Source of the DNA: UBA1715 sp045600045
GTDB taxonomy: Bacteria > Bacteroidota > Bacteroidia > Bacteroidales > UBA1715
Direction: 5' to 3'
Length of the DNA: 12,116 nucleotides
Assembly (NCBI GenBank): GCA_045600045.1
Contig: JAZRXD010000090.1
Span: 1-12,116 of the forward strand
How positions within the stretch are numbered: the first letter of the stretch is position 1; the number at the start of each line of letters is the position of its first letter. The translations under genes and the position numbers were made by a program. Below, in pieces: positions 1 to 6,692 of the stretch. The notes under the pieces were generated by a model. It made no database searches. It was given only the letters and a program-made list of their open reading frames with translations, and was not told where the DNA came from.

Positions 1-24
1 TCACAACACTAAATATTTCAATAT

Positions 25-60
25 AAAAAAACCTCTAAAAATGTAATTTTAGAGGTTTTG
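25..60 (-). terminator. Rho-independent terminator of pth
   Basis: An AT-flanked hairpin has arms AAAACCTCTAAAA (28-40) and TTTTAGAGGTTTT (47-59) around a 6-base loop. Read on the minus strand, the A-run at 25-31 becomes a U-run just after the stem. It sits about 25 bases past the pth stop codon, so it most likely ends the pth transcript. The stem is nearly symmetrical and could also stop transcription coming from the left on the plus strand. Confidence 0.8.
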
Positions 61-82
61 TATTTGTAATTTATAACAAATG

Positions 83-646
83 TTATTTTTGGTTTGCAAA
101 TGTCATTGCCTTTACTAAACCGACTGTAAGAAATTGAAGTATGGCCGAAGTCGATTTTTCTAAAATTGTCGGAATTTGATTTTTTTCATCCGTAGTCCAC
201 TCCCCTAATACGAAATCAATCTGTTGTCCTTTCGAAAAATTATTTCCAACACCAAATCTCATTCTTGGATAATTTTCGGAACCCAACAATTCTTGTATGT
301 TTTTTAAACCATTATGCCCTCCTGCACTACCTTTACCTTTCATTCTTAAAGATCCAAAAGGTAAAGCCAAGTCATCAACAAGCACTAAAACGTTTTCAAT
401 GGCTATTTTTTCTTTTTGCATCCAATAATGCACAGCTTTTCCCGATAAATTCATATACGTACTTGGTTTTATCATCACCAACTGACGGCCTTTATAGCTT
501 GCTTGAGCAACACTTGCGTAACGATCGGCCGAAAATTCCGCCTGCAACGTGTTAGCAAGTGCATCAACCATCATAAAACCTACATTATGGCGAGTATTTT
601 TATATTCGTCGCCAATATTTCCAAGTCCAACAATCAAATATTTCAT
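83..646 (-). CDS. pth: Peptidyl-tRNA hydrolase
   Basis: This cytoplasmic enzyme cleaves the ester bond of peptidyl-tRNAs released from stalled ribosomes and so recycles tRNA. The 187-residue product is full length for bacterial Pth. It opens with the family signature (YLIVGLGNIG, residues 3-12). The active-site residues known from the E. coli enzyme are all present: Asn10, the catalytic His20 (in NTRHNVG), Met65-Asn66 (in TYMNLSG), Asp91, and Asn112 in the GGHNGL segment. The ATG at 646 places the signature at the usual distance from the N-terminus. The gene follows rplY on the same strand, a common pairing in Bacteroidota, but a terminator hairpin lies between them (674-711) and I see no TAnnTTTG box for pth. 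Expression may rely on readthrough or a weak promoter. Nothing is missing or unusual in the protein. Confidence 0.97.
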   Translation of the reverse strand: MKYLIVGLGNIGDEYKNTRHNVGFMMVDALANTLQAEFSADRYASVAQASYKGRQLVMIKPSTYMNLSGKAVHYWMQKEKIAIENVLVLVDDLALPFGSLRMKGKGSAGGHNGLKNIQELLGSENYPRMRFGVGNNFSKGQQIDFVLGEWTTDEKNQIPTILEKSTSAILQFLTVGLVKAMTFANQK

Positions 647-673
647 CAGAAAAACTTTTTAATCGAAAAAAAT

Positions 674-711
674 TAAAAAAAATCCGTCACTGGGACACCC
701 AATGACGGATT
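674..711 (-). terminator. Terminator of rplY, upstream of pth
   Basis: A strong hairpin has arms AATCCGTCA (681-689) and TGACGGATT (703-711), extended inside by TGGG/CCCA (691-694 and 698-701) around a 3-base loop. The plus-strand A-run at 674-682 becomes a U-run after the stem on the minus strand. It lies about 20 bases past the rplY stop and 28 bases before the pth start, so it probably limits or attenuates readthrough into pth. Confidence 0.85.
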
Positions 712-731
712 CAAACTAAAAAATGCTGAAA

Positions 732-1295
732 TTATTTTCCAGCAGCTGAACTATCGCGTGTTGACATTACTGAACAAACAACTGAAGATTTTGGTTCTTC
801 AATAGTTAATCCGTCGAATTTAACGTTTGCTAATTTAATTGATTGTCCAATGCCTAATGAAGTAACATCAATTTCCAAAACAGTTGGTAAATCTTTCAAT
901 AAACCAGAAACTTTCATTTTACGCATTTTTACTTTCAATTTACCACCAAGTTTAACACCTTCTGCGTGACCAACAACATTGATTGGTAATTTGATTGTAA
1001 ATGGTTTGTCATCAGTTATTTCCAAGAAATCAACATGAAGAACATTGTCTGTTACTGGATGATATTGAACTTCTTTCAAAATAGCTTTGTGAGTTGTTCC
1101 GTCTATGTTCAATACAACAACATAAACATTAGGTGTAATAATAACTTTGTCGAATGCTTTTGCTTCAACTGTGAAGTTTACATTTGCACCATTTCCGTAC
1201 AATACACAAGGAATTAAACCTGCCGCACGAAGTTCTTTTGAATCTTTTTTACCAAGATTGGTTCTTGATTGACCTGCTAAATCTATTGTTAACAT
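732..1295 (-). CDS. rplY: 50S ribosomal protein L25 (Ctc/TL5 type)
   Basis: This is a ribosomal protein that binds 5S rRNA in the central protuberance of the large subunit. The 187-residue product is the long Ctc/TL5 form with two domains. The N-terminal L25 beta-barrel spans about residues 1-92 and contains the segment LKEVQYHPVTDNVLHVDF at 73-90, typical of the family. A C-terminal TL5/CTC beta domain spans about 98-178 and carries the GVKLGGKL turn at 113-120. The N-terminus (LTIDLAGQSRTNLGKKDSKELRA) has the basic GKKxxKxLRxxG RNA-binding pattern. The C-terminus ends in a short Ser/Ala tail (DSSAAGK). The ATG at 1295 lies about 70 bases downstream of a good promoter. In several bacteria, as here, the gene sits between prs and pth. 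Confidence 0.95.
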   Translation of the reverse strand: MLTIDLAGQSRTNLGKKDSKELRAAGLIPCVLYGNGANVNFTVEAKAFDKVIITPNVYVVVLNIDGTTHKAILKEVQYHPVTDNVLHVDFLEITDDKPFTIKLPINVVGHAEGVKLGGKLKVKMRKMKVSGLLKDLPTVLEIDVTSLGIGQSIKLANVKFDGLTIEEPKSSVVCSVMSTRDSSAAGK

Positions 1296-1366
1296 ATTAC
1301 CTAATTTTTGTGCTACTTATGTCACTTGAGACATCCATCACACGGGTTAATATTAATTTGTCGGCA

Positions 1367-1396
1367 CAAAGATACATTTTTTAAGGAAAACACAAA
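1367..1396 (-). promoter_or_regulatory. Promoter of rplY (Bacteroidota -33/-7 type)
   Basis: On the minus strand the -7 box reads TATCTTTG (1367-1374), a perfect match to TAnnTTTG. A TTTG -33 element lies at 1393-1396 with an 18-base spacer. The predicted transcript starts near 1360, giving a leader of about 65 bases before the rplY ATG. Confidence 0.7.
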
Positions 1397-1429
1397 ACAA
1401 TGACTTGATTTTCTTTCTTTTAAACCAAC

Positions 1430-1461
1430 AAAAAAGCCGTACTCCAAATTGGAATACGGCT
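1430..1461 (-). terminator. Terminator of prs
   Basis: The hairpin has arms AGCCGTA (1435-1441) and TACGGCT (1455-1461), continued inside by TCCA/TGGA after one mismatch. The A-run at 1430-1435 gives a U-run on the minus strand. It starts about 20 bases after the prs stop codon and separates prs from the rplY promoter. Confidence 0.85.
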
Positions 1462-1482
1462 CTATCCTATTAGATTTTATTC

Positions 1483-2421
1483 TTATACTAAGAATGCAGA
1501 ACTCATCGATTCATTTTTGAAAATCTTTTCGATTGAATTTGCGAAATATTGTGCACACGACAAAACTGTGATTTTGCTTGGCATATTGTCGTGAGGAATA
1601 GTATCTGTTACCAACAATTCTTGAATTGCACTTTTTTCAATTCTTTCGAAAGCTGGACCAGAACAAACAGCATGCGTACTCAATGCACGAACACTCTTTG
1701 CACCGTTTTCCTTACAAAGATTTGCTGCCATGGTAATTGTTCCTGCTGTATCAATCATATCGTCAACAATGATTACGTTCTTACCTTCAACGTCACCAAT
1801 CATTTGCATATTGTCAACTACATTGGCTTTTGTACGTTCTTTGTGGCAAATTGCGATATCGGCATTCAAAATACGTGCATAAGCTTTTGCACGTTTTGTA
1901 CCACCCATATCTGGAGCAACAATACAAAGATTTTCGATATTCATACTTTGAATATAAGGAATGAAAATCGATGAGCCAAATAAGTGATCAACTGGAATAT
2001 CAAAGAAACCTTGTATTTGTCCTGCATGCAAATCCATTGTCACAACACGGTCAACTCCACTTTTTTGCAACAAATTCGCCATCAATTTTGCACCGATGGA
2101 AATGCGGGATTTTTCTTTTCTGTCTTGACGGGCAAATCCGAAATACGGAATTACTGCTGTTACGTGAGCTGCAGAAGCACGTTTTGCCGCATCAATCAAC
2201 AACAACAACTCCAACAAATTGTCAGCTGGAGCGAAAGTTGACTGAACAATATAAACTTCCTTACCACGAACCGGTTCGTCGAAACGAGGTTCGAATTCAC
2301 CATCACTGAAACGAGTTACTGCAGAAGCACCCATTTCCACACCATAATACTTTACGATTTTCTCTGTAAGATAACGGGTTGCATCTCCCGAAAAAATCTT
2401 GATTTCTTGACTATCAGCCAT
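1483..2421 (-). CDS. prs: Ribose-phosphate pyrophosphokinase (PRPP synthetase)
   Basis: This cytoplasmic enzyme transfers pyrophosphate from ATP to ribose 5-phosphate. The product, PRPP, feeds purine, pyrimidine, NAD, histidine and tryptophan synthesis. The 312 residues match class I enzymes. The visible motifs, in order, are the ATP-binding segment GFARQDRK (95-102), the metal/catalytic histidine in DLHAGQIQGFF (130-140, His132), a flexible-loop segment KERTKAN (194-200; often KRRPKAN elsewhere, with Lys194 retained), and the PRPP-binding loop VDDMIDTAGT (219-228). The C-terminus (EKIFKNESMSSAFLV) resembles the usual ending in which a hydrophobic tail follows the last helix. The ATG at 2421 lies about 30 bases downstream of the -7 box. 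The gene is followed by its own terminator, so it appears monocistronic. Substitutions in the flexible loop are modest and do not suggest lost function. Confidence 0.97.
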   Translation of the reverse strand: MADSQEIKIFSGDATRYLTEKIVKYYGVEMGASAVTRFSDGEFEPRFDEPVRGKEVYIVQSTFAPADNLLELLLLIDAAKRASAAHVTAVIPYFGFARQDRKEKSRISIGAKLMANLLQKSGVDRVVTMDLHAGQIQGFFDIPVDHLFGSSIFIPYIQSMNIENLCIVAPDMGGTKRAKAYARILNADIAICHKERTKANVVDNMQMIGDVEGKNVIIVDDMIDTAGTITMAANLCKENGAKSVRALSTHAVCSGPAFERIEKSAIQELLVTDTIPHDNMPSKITVLSCAQYFANSIEKIFKNESMSSAFLV

Positions 2422-2450
2422 AATGTTCCTGTACGTTATTTTAGACGTGG

Positions 2451-2482
2451 CAAAACTAATTTTTTTTCGCTTTATCCACCAA
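2451..2482 (-). promoter_or_regulatory. Promoter of prs (Bacteroidota -33/-7 type)
   Basis: Minus-strand -7 box TAGTTTTG (2451-2458) matches TAnnTTTG. A TTG -33 element lies at 2480-2482 with a 21-base spacer. Transcription would start about 25 bases upstream of the prs ATG, giving a short leader. Confidence 0.65.
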
Positions 2483-2743
2483 TCTAAAAGACTATTATTT
2501 AATAGTTGTTGATAACTTTTCTTTAAAAGTCTCTAAATAACTGATACTGTGCGTATAAAAAGAAAATTCAAGGTTGAAATCACAATACACCTACGTGTCC
2601 GTTTCAAACTAAATCCATCAAAACTTGGAATTCAATACAATCAATGCCTCCAGGTCATTAAACTTTCGCGTTTTCAATCTTTATTGTTCAAAAGTAATTC
2701 ATATTATTAAAACATGACTTGCCAAAGCTTTATGATATTTTTC
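2483..2743. other. Intergenic stretch without a recognisable gene
   Basis: Between the prs promoter and the next plus-strand promoter lie about 260 AT-rich bases. I see no convincing ORF, tRNA, hairpin terminator or repeat in them. One isolated minus-strand -7-like box (2689-2696) has no partner -33 element at normal spacing and no gene behind it. The two flanking genes diverge, so the stretch may simply be a wide divergent promoter region. Confidence 0.5.
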
Positions 2744-2751
2744 TACTTTTG
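2719..2751 (+). promoter_or_regulatory. Probable promoter of the 2797 gene
   Basis: The -7 box TACTTTTG (2744-2751) is a perfect TAnnTTTG. The nearest TTG is at 2719-2721, a 22-base spacer, near the long end of the accepted range. It would give a leader of about 40 bases before the ATG at 2797. Confidence 0.55.
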
Positions 2752-2796
2752 TACAATATTGATTTACGTAAATAACTCATACTAAAAAACTTATCA

Positions 2797-3369
2797 ATGA
2801 AAAAAGTTATTCTTTCCTTTGTTGTATTCTTGCTTAGTGCATCACTTTTTGCTCAAAAAACAACGTTCGTGCACAAAGGTGTTTCGTATCCGGCAATTTC
2901 ATTCATTTTTACGACATACGTTTCGTACGACAATGATTCCCGCCTATTGCCAGACAAAGATGTAACGATTACGATAGCAAAAAAAGGCACGGCTGGTTTC
3001 ATTGAGATTTCGCTACTATTACCTTCCGACAAAGATTTATGCACATATTTCCAAAAATGTGGCATTTCCGGCGAAATTTCGTTGGATTTGGCAAACGGAG
3101 AAACTATAACGTGTAAAGATCTTGGAATAAGCGATTTCATTGAAGGAAAAGCAACTGCAGTGTACGAATTGTCGGCCATAAACATGGAACAACTACGAAA
3201 TTACAACATAGAAATCCTTCATTTTAATATGCAGACTTTTTCCACAAAAGCTGATTATGTAGCTGCAAATTTCCACCATTTCGTGAGCGACACGCCCGAC
3301 GAATTCACACAAAAAAACGAACGCGTTGAAACGACAAAAGTTCCTGAATTGATGAAATTGATAAAATAG
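2797..3369 (+). CDS. Exported protein of unknown function
   Basis: I do not recognise a family for this 190-residue protein. Residues 1-20 form a clear Sec signal peptide (MKK, then the hydrophobic run VILSFVVFLLSASLF, then AQ). The mature protein is therefore periplasmic or surface-exposed, with no lipobox cysteine at the cleavage site. The remainder alternates short hydrophobic and polar segments, as in a beta-rich soluble domain, and has no further membrane segments. It has two cysteines near residue 85-90 (DLCTYFQKCG), spaced so that a disulfide is possible, and a third in ITCKD. The ATG is set by the signal peptide and by a promoter about 45 bases upstream. The next gene, also for an exported protein, follows after about 190 bases on the same strand. 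A conserved hypothetical is the honest call. Confidence 0.8.
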   Translation: MKKVILSFVVFLLSASLFAQKTTFVHKGVSYPAISFIFTTYVSYDNDSRLLPDKDVTITIAKKGTAGFIEISLLLPSDKDLCTYFQKCGISGEISLDLANGETITCKDLGISDFIEGKATAVYELSAINMEQLRNYNIEILHFNMQTFSTKADYVAANFHHFVSDTPDEFTQKNERVETTKVPELMKLIK

Positions 3370-3558
3370 ACAGCTCCCAAAACAGGTGCGGAGAACTAAC
3401 AAAACACGCCTTTAAGGGATTTTTCTTTTTGAATTTTTGCTTAATAGTCTGTCAAAACGGCACCTGAAAATTGCTTATTTTTATTTAATGGTCAAAAAGT
3501 GCAAAAACCATGTAACAAGTTGAATATTAATATTTATATTTATAGCATTATTAATAAA

Positions 3559-4458
3559 ATGAGCAGAAAATGGTTGTCAATATGTATGTTGTTTTGTTCT
3601 GTCGGAGTTTTCGGACAGAATAATTTCGTTTACAACTTTCTTGATTCGTATTTTGACGGACCGCATTCAAAAATAAAAATTGATATGCCGATAACCGAAG
3701 CGACGCGAATTTTAACCGAAAACGGTTACAATGGAAATTATACAGGCAATAATATCGATATTTGCTATCACAATACTTCCCAAGATTCTTATTGTACGTT
3801 CAGATGCACGAAAGACAACACACTCGAATATGTTCAATGGACAGGATGGTATGATTCTTCTTATTTCAAAACACCAGAAGAATTTGCAGACTGTATGTGT
3901 GAATATTTCAACTCTTTTGGTTTGGAATCTTGGTATTGTTTCGATGGGAAAACTAATTCTTATTATCATGTTGGTTTCATATTATCCCCCGACACATACT
4001 TATTTGTGAGTGTTTATAGCACACAATGCTATTGTACTTTTACCCACCATTCCGATTGGAAGTCCCAAAATCCATACGAAACAGAAGCAAAAAGAATATA
4101 CACATTAAGTTCAAATTACAACGGAGAAGATGTGTATTATAAAGTAGAAAAAATGCCACAACATCCAGAAGGTATGAGAGCACTTGTAAATTACTTGGAA
4201 TCTAAAGCAAATGAAATGTATCCTCCCGAAGCAAAGGCGAATAAATACGAAGGAGTTGTTATCGTACGATGCGTCATCACAAAAACCGGAGCCGTTGCAC
4301 AACCAGAAATTGTCCGAAGTACAGCACAACCTTCTTTAAATCGTGCGGCAATTCAAATAGCACAAACCCTTCCCGATTTTATACCTGGCGAACAAGCGGG
4401 AGAAAAAATGAACGTGTACTTCTACATACCAATTCATTTTAATTCTCAACTCTTTTGA
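3559..4458 (+). CDS. Exported protein with C-terminal TonB-like domain
   Basis: The ATG at 3559 gives a 299-residue protein starting with a signal peptide (residues 1-20, MSRKWLSICM...VFGQ). An in-frame GTG at 3499 would put 20 polar residues ahead of it and is unlikely. Residues about 21-195 form an unrecognised domain, rich in aromatic residues and containing eight cysteines (69, 79, 83, 112, 114, 127, 157, 159). Residues about 203-295 match the TonB C-terminal fold: EGVVIVRCVITKTGAV, then IVRSTAQPSLNRAAIQ, then the LPDFIPGEQ turn, then a final strand MNVYFYIPIHF. In TonB proteins this domain contacts the TonB box of outer-membrane receptors. This protein, however, lacks a proline-rich linker, and its N-terminal hydrophobic segment looks cleavable. 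It is therefore more likely a periplasmic stand-alone TonB_C protein than an energy transducer. No clear TAnnTTTG box precedes it. It ends at a bidirectional terminator shared with rpsA. Confidence 0.8.
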   Translation: MSRKWLSICMLFCSVGVFGQNNFVYNFLDSYFDGPHSKIKIDMPITEATRILTENGYNGNYTGNNIDICYHNTSQDSYCTFRCTKDNTLEYVQWTGWYDSSYFKTPEEFADCMCEYFNSFGLESWYCFDGKTNSYYHVGFILSPDTYLFVSVYSTQCYCTFTHHSDWKSQNPYETEAKRIYTLSSNYNGEDVYYKVEKMPQHPEGMRALVNYLESKANEMYPPEAKANKYEGVVIVRCVITKTGAVAQPEIVRSTAQPSLNRAAIQIAQTLPDFIPGEQAGEKMNVYFYIPIHFNSQLF

Positions 4459-4516
4459 CGACTGATAATTGAACTCTGACAACAAAAATCTATACATCAA
4501 AGTTTCCTTTAATAAC

Positions 4517-4550
4517 AAAAAAGCCCCGAAGAAATCTTCAGGGCTTTTTG
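4517..4550. terminator. Bidirectional terminator between the TonB_C gene and rpsA
   Basis: The hairpin has arms AAAAAGCCC and GGGCTTTTT (outer pairs near 4522-4526 and 4541-4545), a C/A mismatch, then GAAGA/TCTTC closing a small AAAT loop. A-runs on the left and T-runs on the right let it work in both directions. It ends the plus-strand transcript from the left and the minus-strand rpsA transcript from the right, whose stop lies about 20 bases away. Confidence 0.88.
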
Positions 4551-4570
4551 TTTATACCGAATAAGAATTA

Positions 4571-6505
4571 TTATTTGCTTTCTTTTTCAGCTTTCGACAT
4601 TTCTGATTTTAATTTTGCTAAATCAGTAACATCACCAAGAGTTGTTTTCTCTAAGTTGTCGCTCACTTTCTTCATTGCTTTCTTAGTAGAAGTAGCTTTT
4701 GCTTGTTTTTCAGCTGTTTCTGCTTCTTTCTTTTCATCTTCGAAAGTTCTTGTGTGAGAAACGAAGATTTTCTTAGCTTCTTTAGAGAATTCTGTTACTT
4801 TGAAGTTCAATTTTTCATCAACTTTTGCAGCAGTTCCATCTTCTTTAACAATGTGGCTAGCTACCGAAACGCCTTCAACACCGTAAGGAAGAGCAACAGT
4901 TACATTTTTATCGTTGATTTCCAAGATTGTACCTTCATGGATTGAACCAACATTAAAGATTGTTTCGAATACATCCCATGGATTTTCTTCTAATTGTTTG
5001 TGGCCCAAGCTCAAACGACGTTGTTCTTTATCGACTTCCAAAACAACAACTTCGATTTCTGCTCCAAGTGTTGTGAATTCTTGTGGATGTTTGATTTTCT
5101 TAGTCCAAGAAAGGTCTGAAATATGGATTAAACCATCAACACCTTCTTCAATTTCTACGAAAATACCAAAGTTTGTGAAATTCTTAACGATTGCAGTGTG
5201 TTTGCTACCAACAGCATATTTTTCGTCAATCTTTTCCCATGGATCTGGGTGAAGTTGTTTCATACCCAAAGACATTTTTCTTTCTTCACGGTCAAGAGTC
5301 AAAACTACTGCTTCAACTTCGTCTCCTACTTTCAAGAATTCTTGTGCTGAACGCAAGTGTTGTGACCATGACATTTCAGAAACATGGATAAGACCTTCGA
5401 TTCCAGGAGCGATTTCAACGAAAGCTCCGTAATCAGCCATAACAACAACTTTACCTTTAACTTTGTCACCAACTTTCAAGTCAGCATCCAAAGCATCCCA
5501 AGGATGTGGAGTTAATTGTTTCAAGCCAAGAGCGATACGTTTCTTGTCGTCGTCGAAATCAAGGATAACAACATTGATTTTTTGATCCAATTGAACGATT
5601 TCTTCAGGATGAGTGATTCTACCCCAAGAAAGGTCGGTAATGTGGATAAGACCGTCAACACCACCAAGGTCGATGAACACACCGTAAGTTGTGATGTTTT
5701 TAACGATACCTTCAAGAACTTGACCTTTTTCAAGTTTAGAAATGATTTCAGCTTTTTGTTGTTCAAGTTCAGCTTCGATAAGAGCTTTGTGAGAAACAAC
5801 AACGTTTTTGTATTCATTGTTGATTTTAACAACTTTGAATTCCATTGTTTTACCAACGAATACATCGTAGTCACGGATTGGTTTAACGTCGATTTGAGAA
5901 CCTGGCAAGAATGCTTCAATTCCGAATACATCAACGATCATACCACCCTTAGTTCTACATTTAACGTAACCTTTAACGATTTCGCTAGCTTCAAGAGCTT
6001 GGTTAACACGATCCCAAGATTTCAAATTACGAGCTTTCTTGTGAGAAAGAAGTAATTGACCAGATTTATCTTCCAAACTTTCAACAAAAACTTCAACTTT
6101 GTCGCCAACCTTCAAATCAGGGTTGTAACGGAATTCGTTTGTTGAAACAACACCGTCTGATTTGTAACCAATGTTTACAACAACTTCGCGTTTAGAAATT
6201 GAAACCACAGTACCTTCTGTAACTTCATTTTCTGCATTTGTAGAAAGTGTTTGTTCGTACTTGTTTTGCAAAGAATTTCTTTCTGCTTCGGAATAACCAC
6301 CTTTTTCTGCTTCGTATTTGTCCCAATCGAATTCGTTTTGTTGTGCTTTTGCAGCAGATACGATTGAGTTGATTTCTTCGTCTGAAGCACTGTCGTCGTC
6401 GGTAGTTTCTTCTACTTCGTCAACAACAGGAGCATCCAATTCAGCGTCATTGACAACGTTTTCGTTCTCAAATTCTTCGCTTTCGTTTTTTACTTTTTTT
6501 ACCAT
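4571..6505 (-). CDS. rpsA: 30S ribosomal protein S1
   Basis: This RNA-binding ribosomal protein helps the 30S subunit capture mRNA. It matters particularly in Bacteroidota, which mostly lack Shine-Dalgarno leaders. The 644-residue product has six S1 (OB-fold) repeats at about 94-156, 177-239, 262-328, 348-415, 435-502 and 521-584. Repeats 3-5 are the most canonical, with G[VI]F[VI][DE]-type cores, GLIHISDLSW-type segments, and ends such as RRLSLGHKQL. The first 92 residues are acidic and of low complexity (many E, D, N). The last 55 are Lys/Glu-rich and carry the segment TTLGDVTDLAKLK (621-633), which I associate with Bacteroidota S1. The ATG at 6505 lies about 45 bases after the predicted transcription start. 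The gene is divergent from rpoD. Nothing appears truncated. Confidence 0.96.
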   Translation of the reverse strand: MVKKVKNESEEFENENVVNDAELDAPVVDEVEETTDDDSASDEEINSIVSAAKAQQNEFDWDKYEAEKGGYSEAERNSLQNKYEQTLSTNAENEVTEGTVVSISKREVVVNIGYKSDGVVSTNEFRYNPDLKVGDKVEVFVESLEDKSGQLLLSHKKARNLKSWDRVNQALEASEIVKGYVKCRTKGGMIVDVFGIEAFLPGSQIDVKPIRDYDVFVGKTMEFKVVKINNEYKNVVVSHKALIEAELEQQKAEIISKLEKGQVLEGIVKNITTYGVFIDLGGVDGLIHITDLSWGRITHPEEIVQLDQKINVVILDFDDDKKRIALGLKQLTPHPWDALDADLKVGDKVKGKVVVMADYGAFVEIAPGIEGLIHVSEMSWSQHLRSAQEFLKVGDEVEAVVLTLDREERKMSLGMKQLHPDPWEKIDEKYAVGSKHTAIVKNFTNFGIFVEIEEGVDGLIHISDLSWTKKIKHPQEFTTLGAEIEVVVLEVDKEQRRLSLGHKQLEENPWDVFETIFNVGSIHEGTILEINDKNVTVALPYGVEGVSVASHIVKEDGTAAKVDEKLNFKVTEFSKEAKKIFVSHTRTFEDEKKEAETAEKQAKATSTKKAMKKVSDNLEKTTLGDVTDLAKLKSEMSKAEKESK

Positions 6506-6558
6506 TTGTTTGGTTTATTAATAGTTAGACATTATGTTAATTCGCAAAAAATTGCGTG

Positions 6559-6590
6559 CAAAAATAACATTTATATTGAATTGACAGCAA
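6559..6590 (-). promoter_or_regulatory. Promoter of rpsA
   Basis: Minus-strand -7 box TATTTTTG (6559-6566) with a TTG -33 element at 6588-6590 and a 21-base spacer. It lies back to back with the rpoD promoter in the 187-base divergent region, with only about 28 bases between the two -33 elements. Confidence 0.65.
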
Positions 6591-6618
6591 AATCGCTTCA
6601 TTTTTTTTCTAACCAGAC

Positions 6619-6648
6619 TTGAATTTCTCCGAAAACAATGTATATTTG
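6619..6648 (+). promoter_or_regulatory. Promoter of rpoD
   Basis: The -7 box TATATTTG (6641-6648) matches TAnnTTTG, and TTG lies at 6619-6621 with a 19-base spacer. Transcription would start near 6655. This argues against the upstream in-frame ATG at 6654 and supports the ATG at 6693. Confidence 0.75.
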
Positions 6649-6692
6649 CGCGATTGTTTAACCCTATATTAGGCGAATTATATTTTAGAGAA

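Noticed and set aside
2689..2696. Minus-strand TAnnTTTG box in the intergenic stretch
   Set aside because: There is no TTG at acceptable spacing and no gene downstream before the prs promoter.
3409..3430. CCTTTAAGG followed by a T-rich run as a terminator of the 2797 gene
   Set aside because: The palindrome has no room for a loop, so a stable hairpin is unlikely. A weak terminator here cannot be excluded.
3383..3466. Inverted repeat CAGGTGC / GCACCTG flanking 70 bases between the two exported-protein genes
   Set aside because: Only 7 bases pair across a long gap, with no U-run or supporting element. Chance is a sufficient explanation.
5516..6055. A 179-codon plus-strand frame inside rpsA
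   Set aside because: It is antisense to strongly conserved S1 repeats, and its composition mirrors the complement of that gene.
6654..6692. An in-frame upstream ATG adding 13 residues to the sigma factor
   Set aside because: The predicted transcription start is near 6655, so this ATG would not be usable, and the conserved MRQLKI N-terminus starts at 6693.
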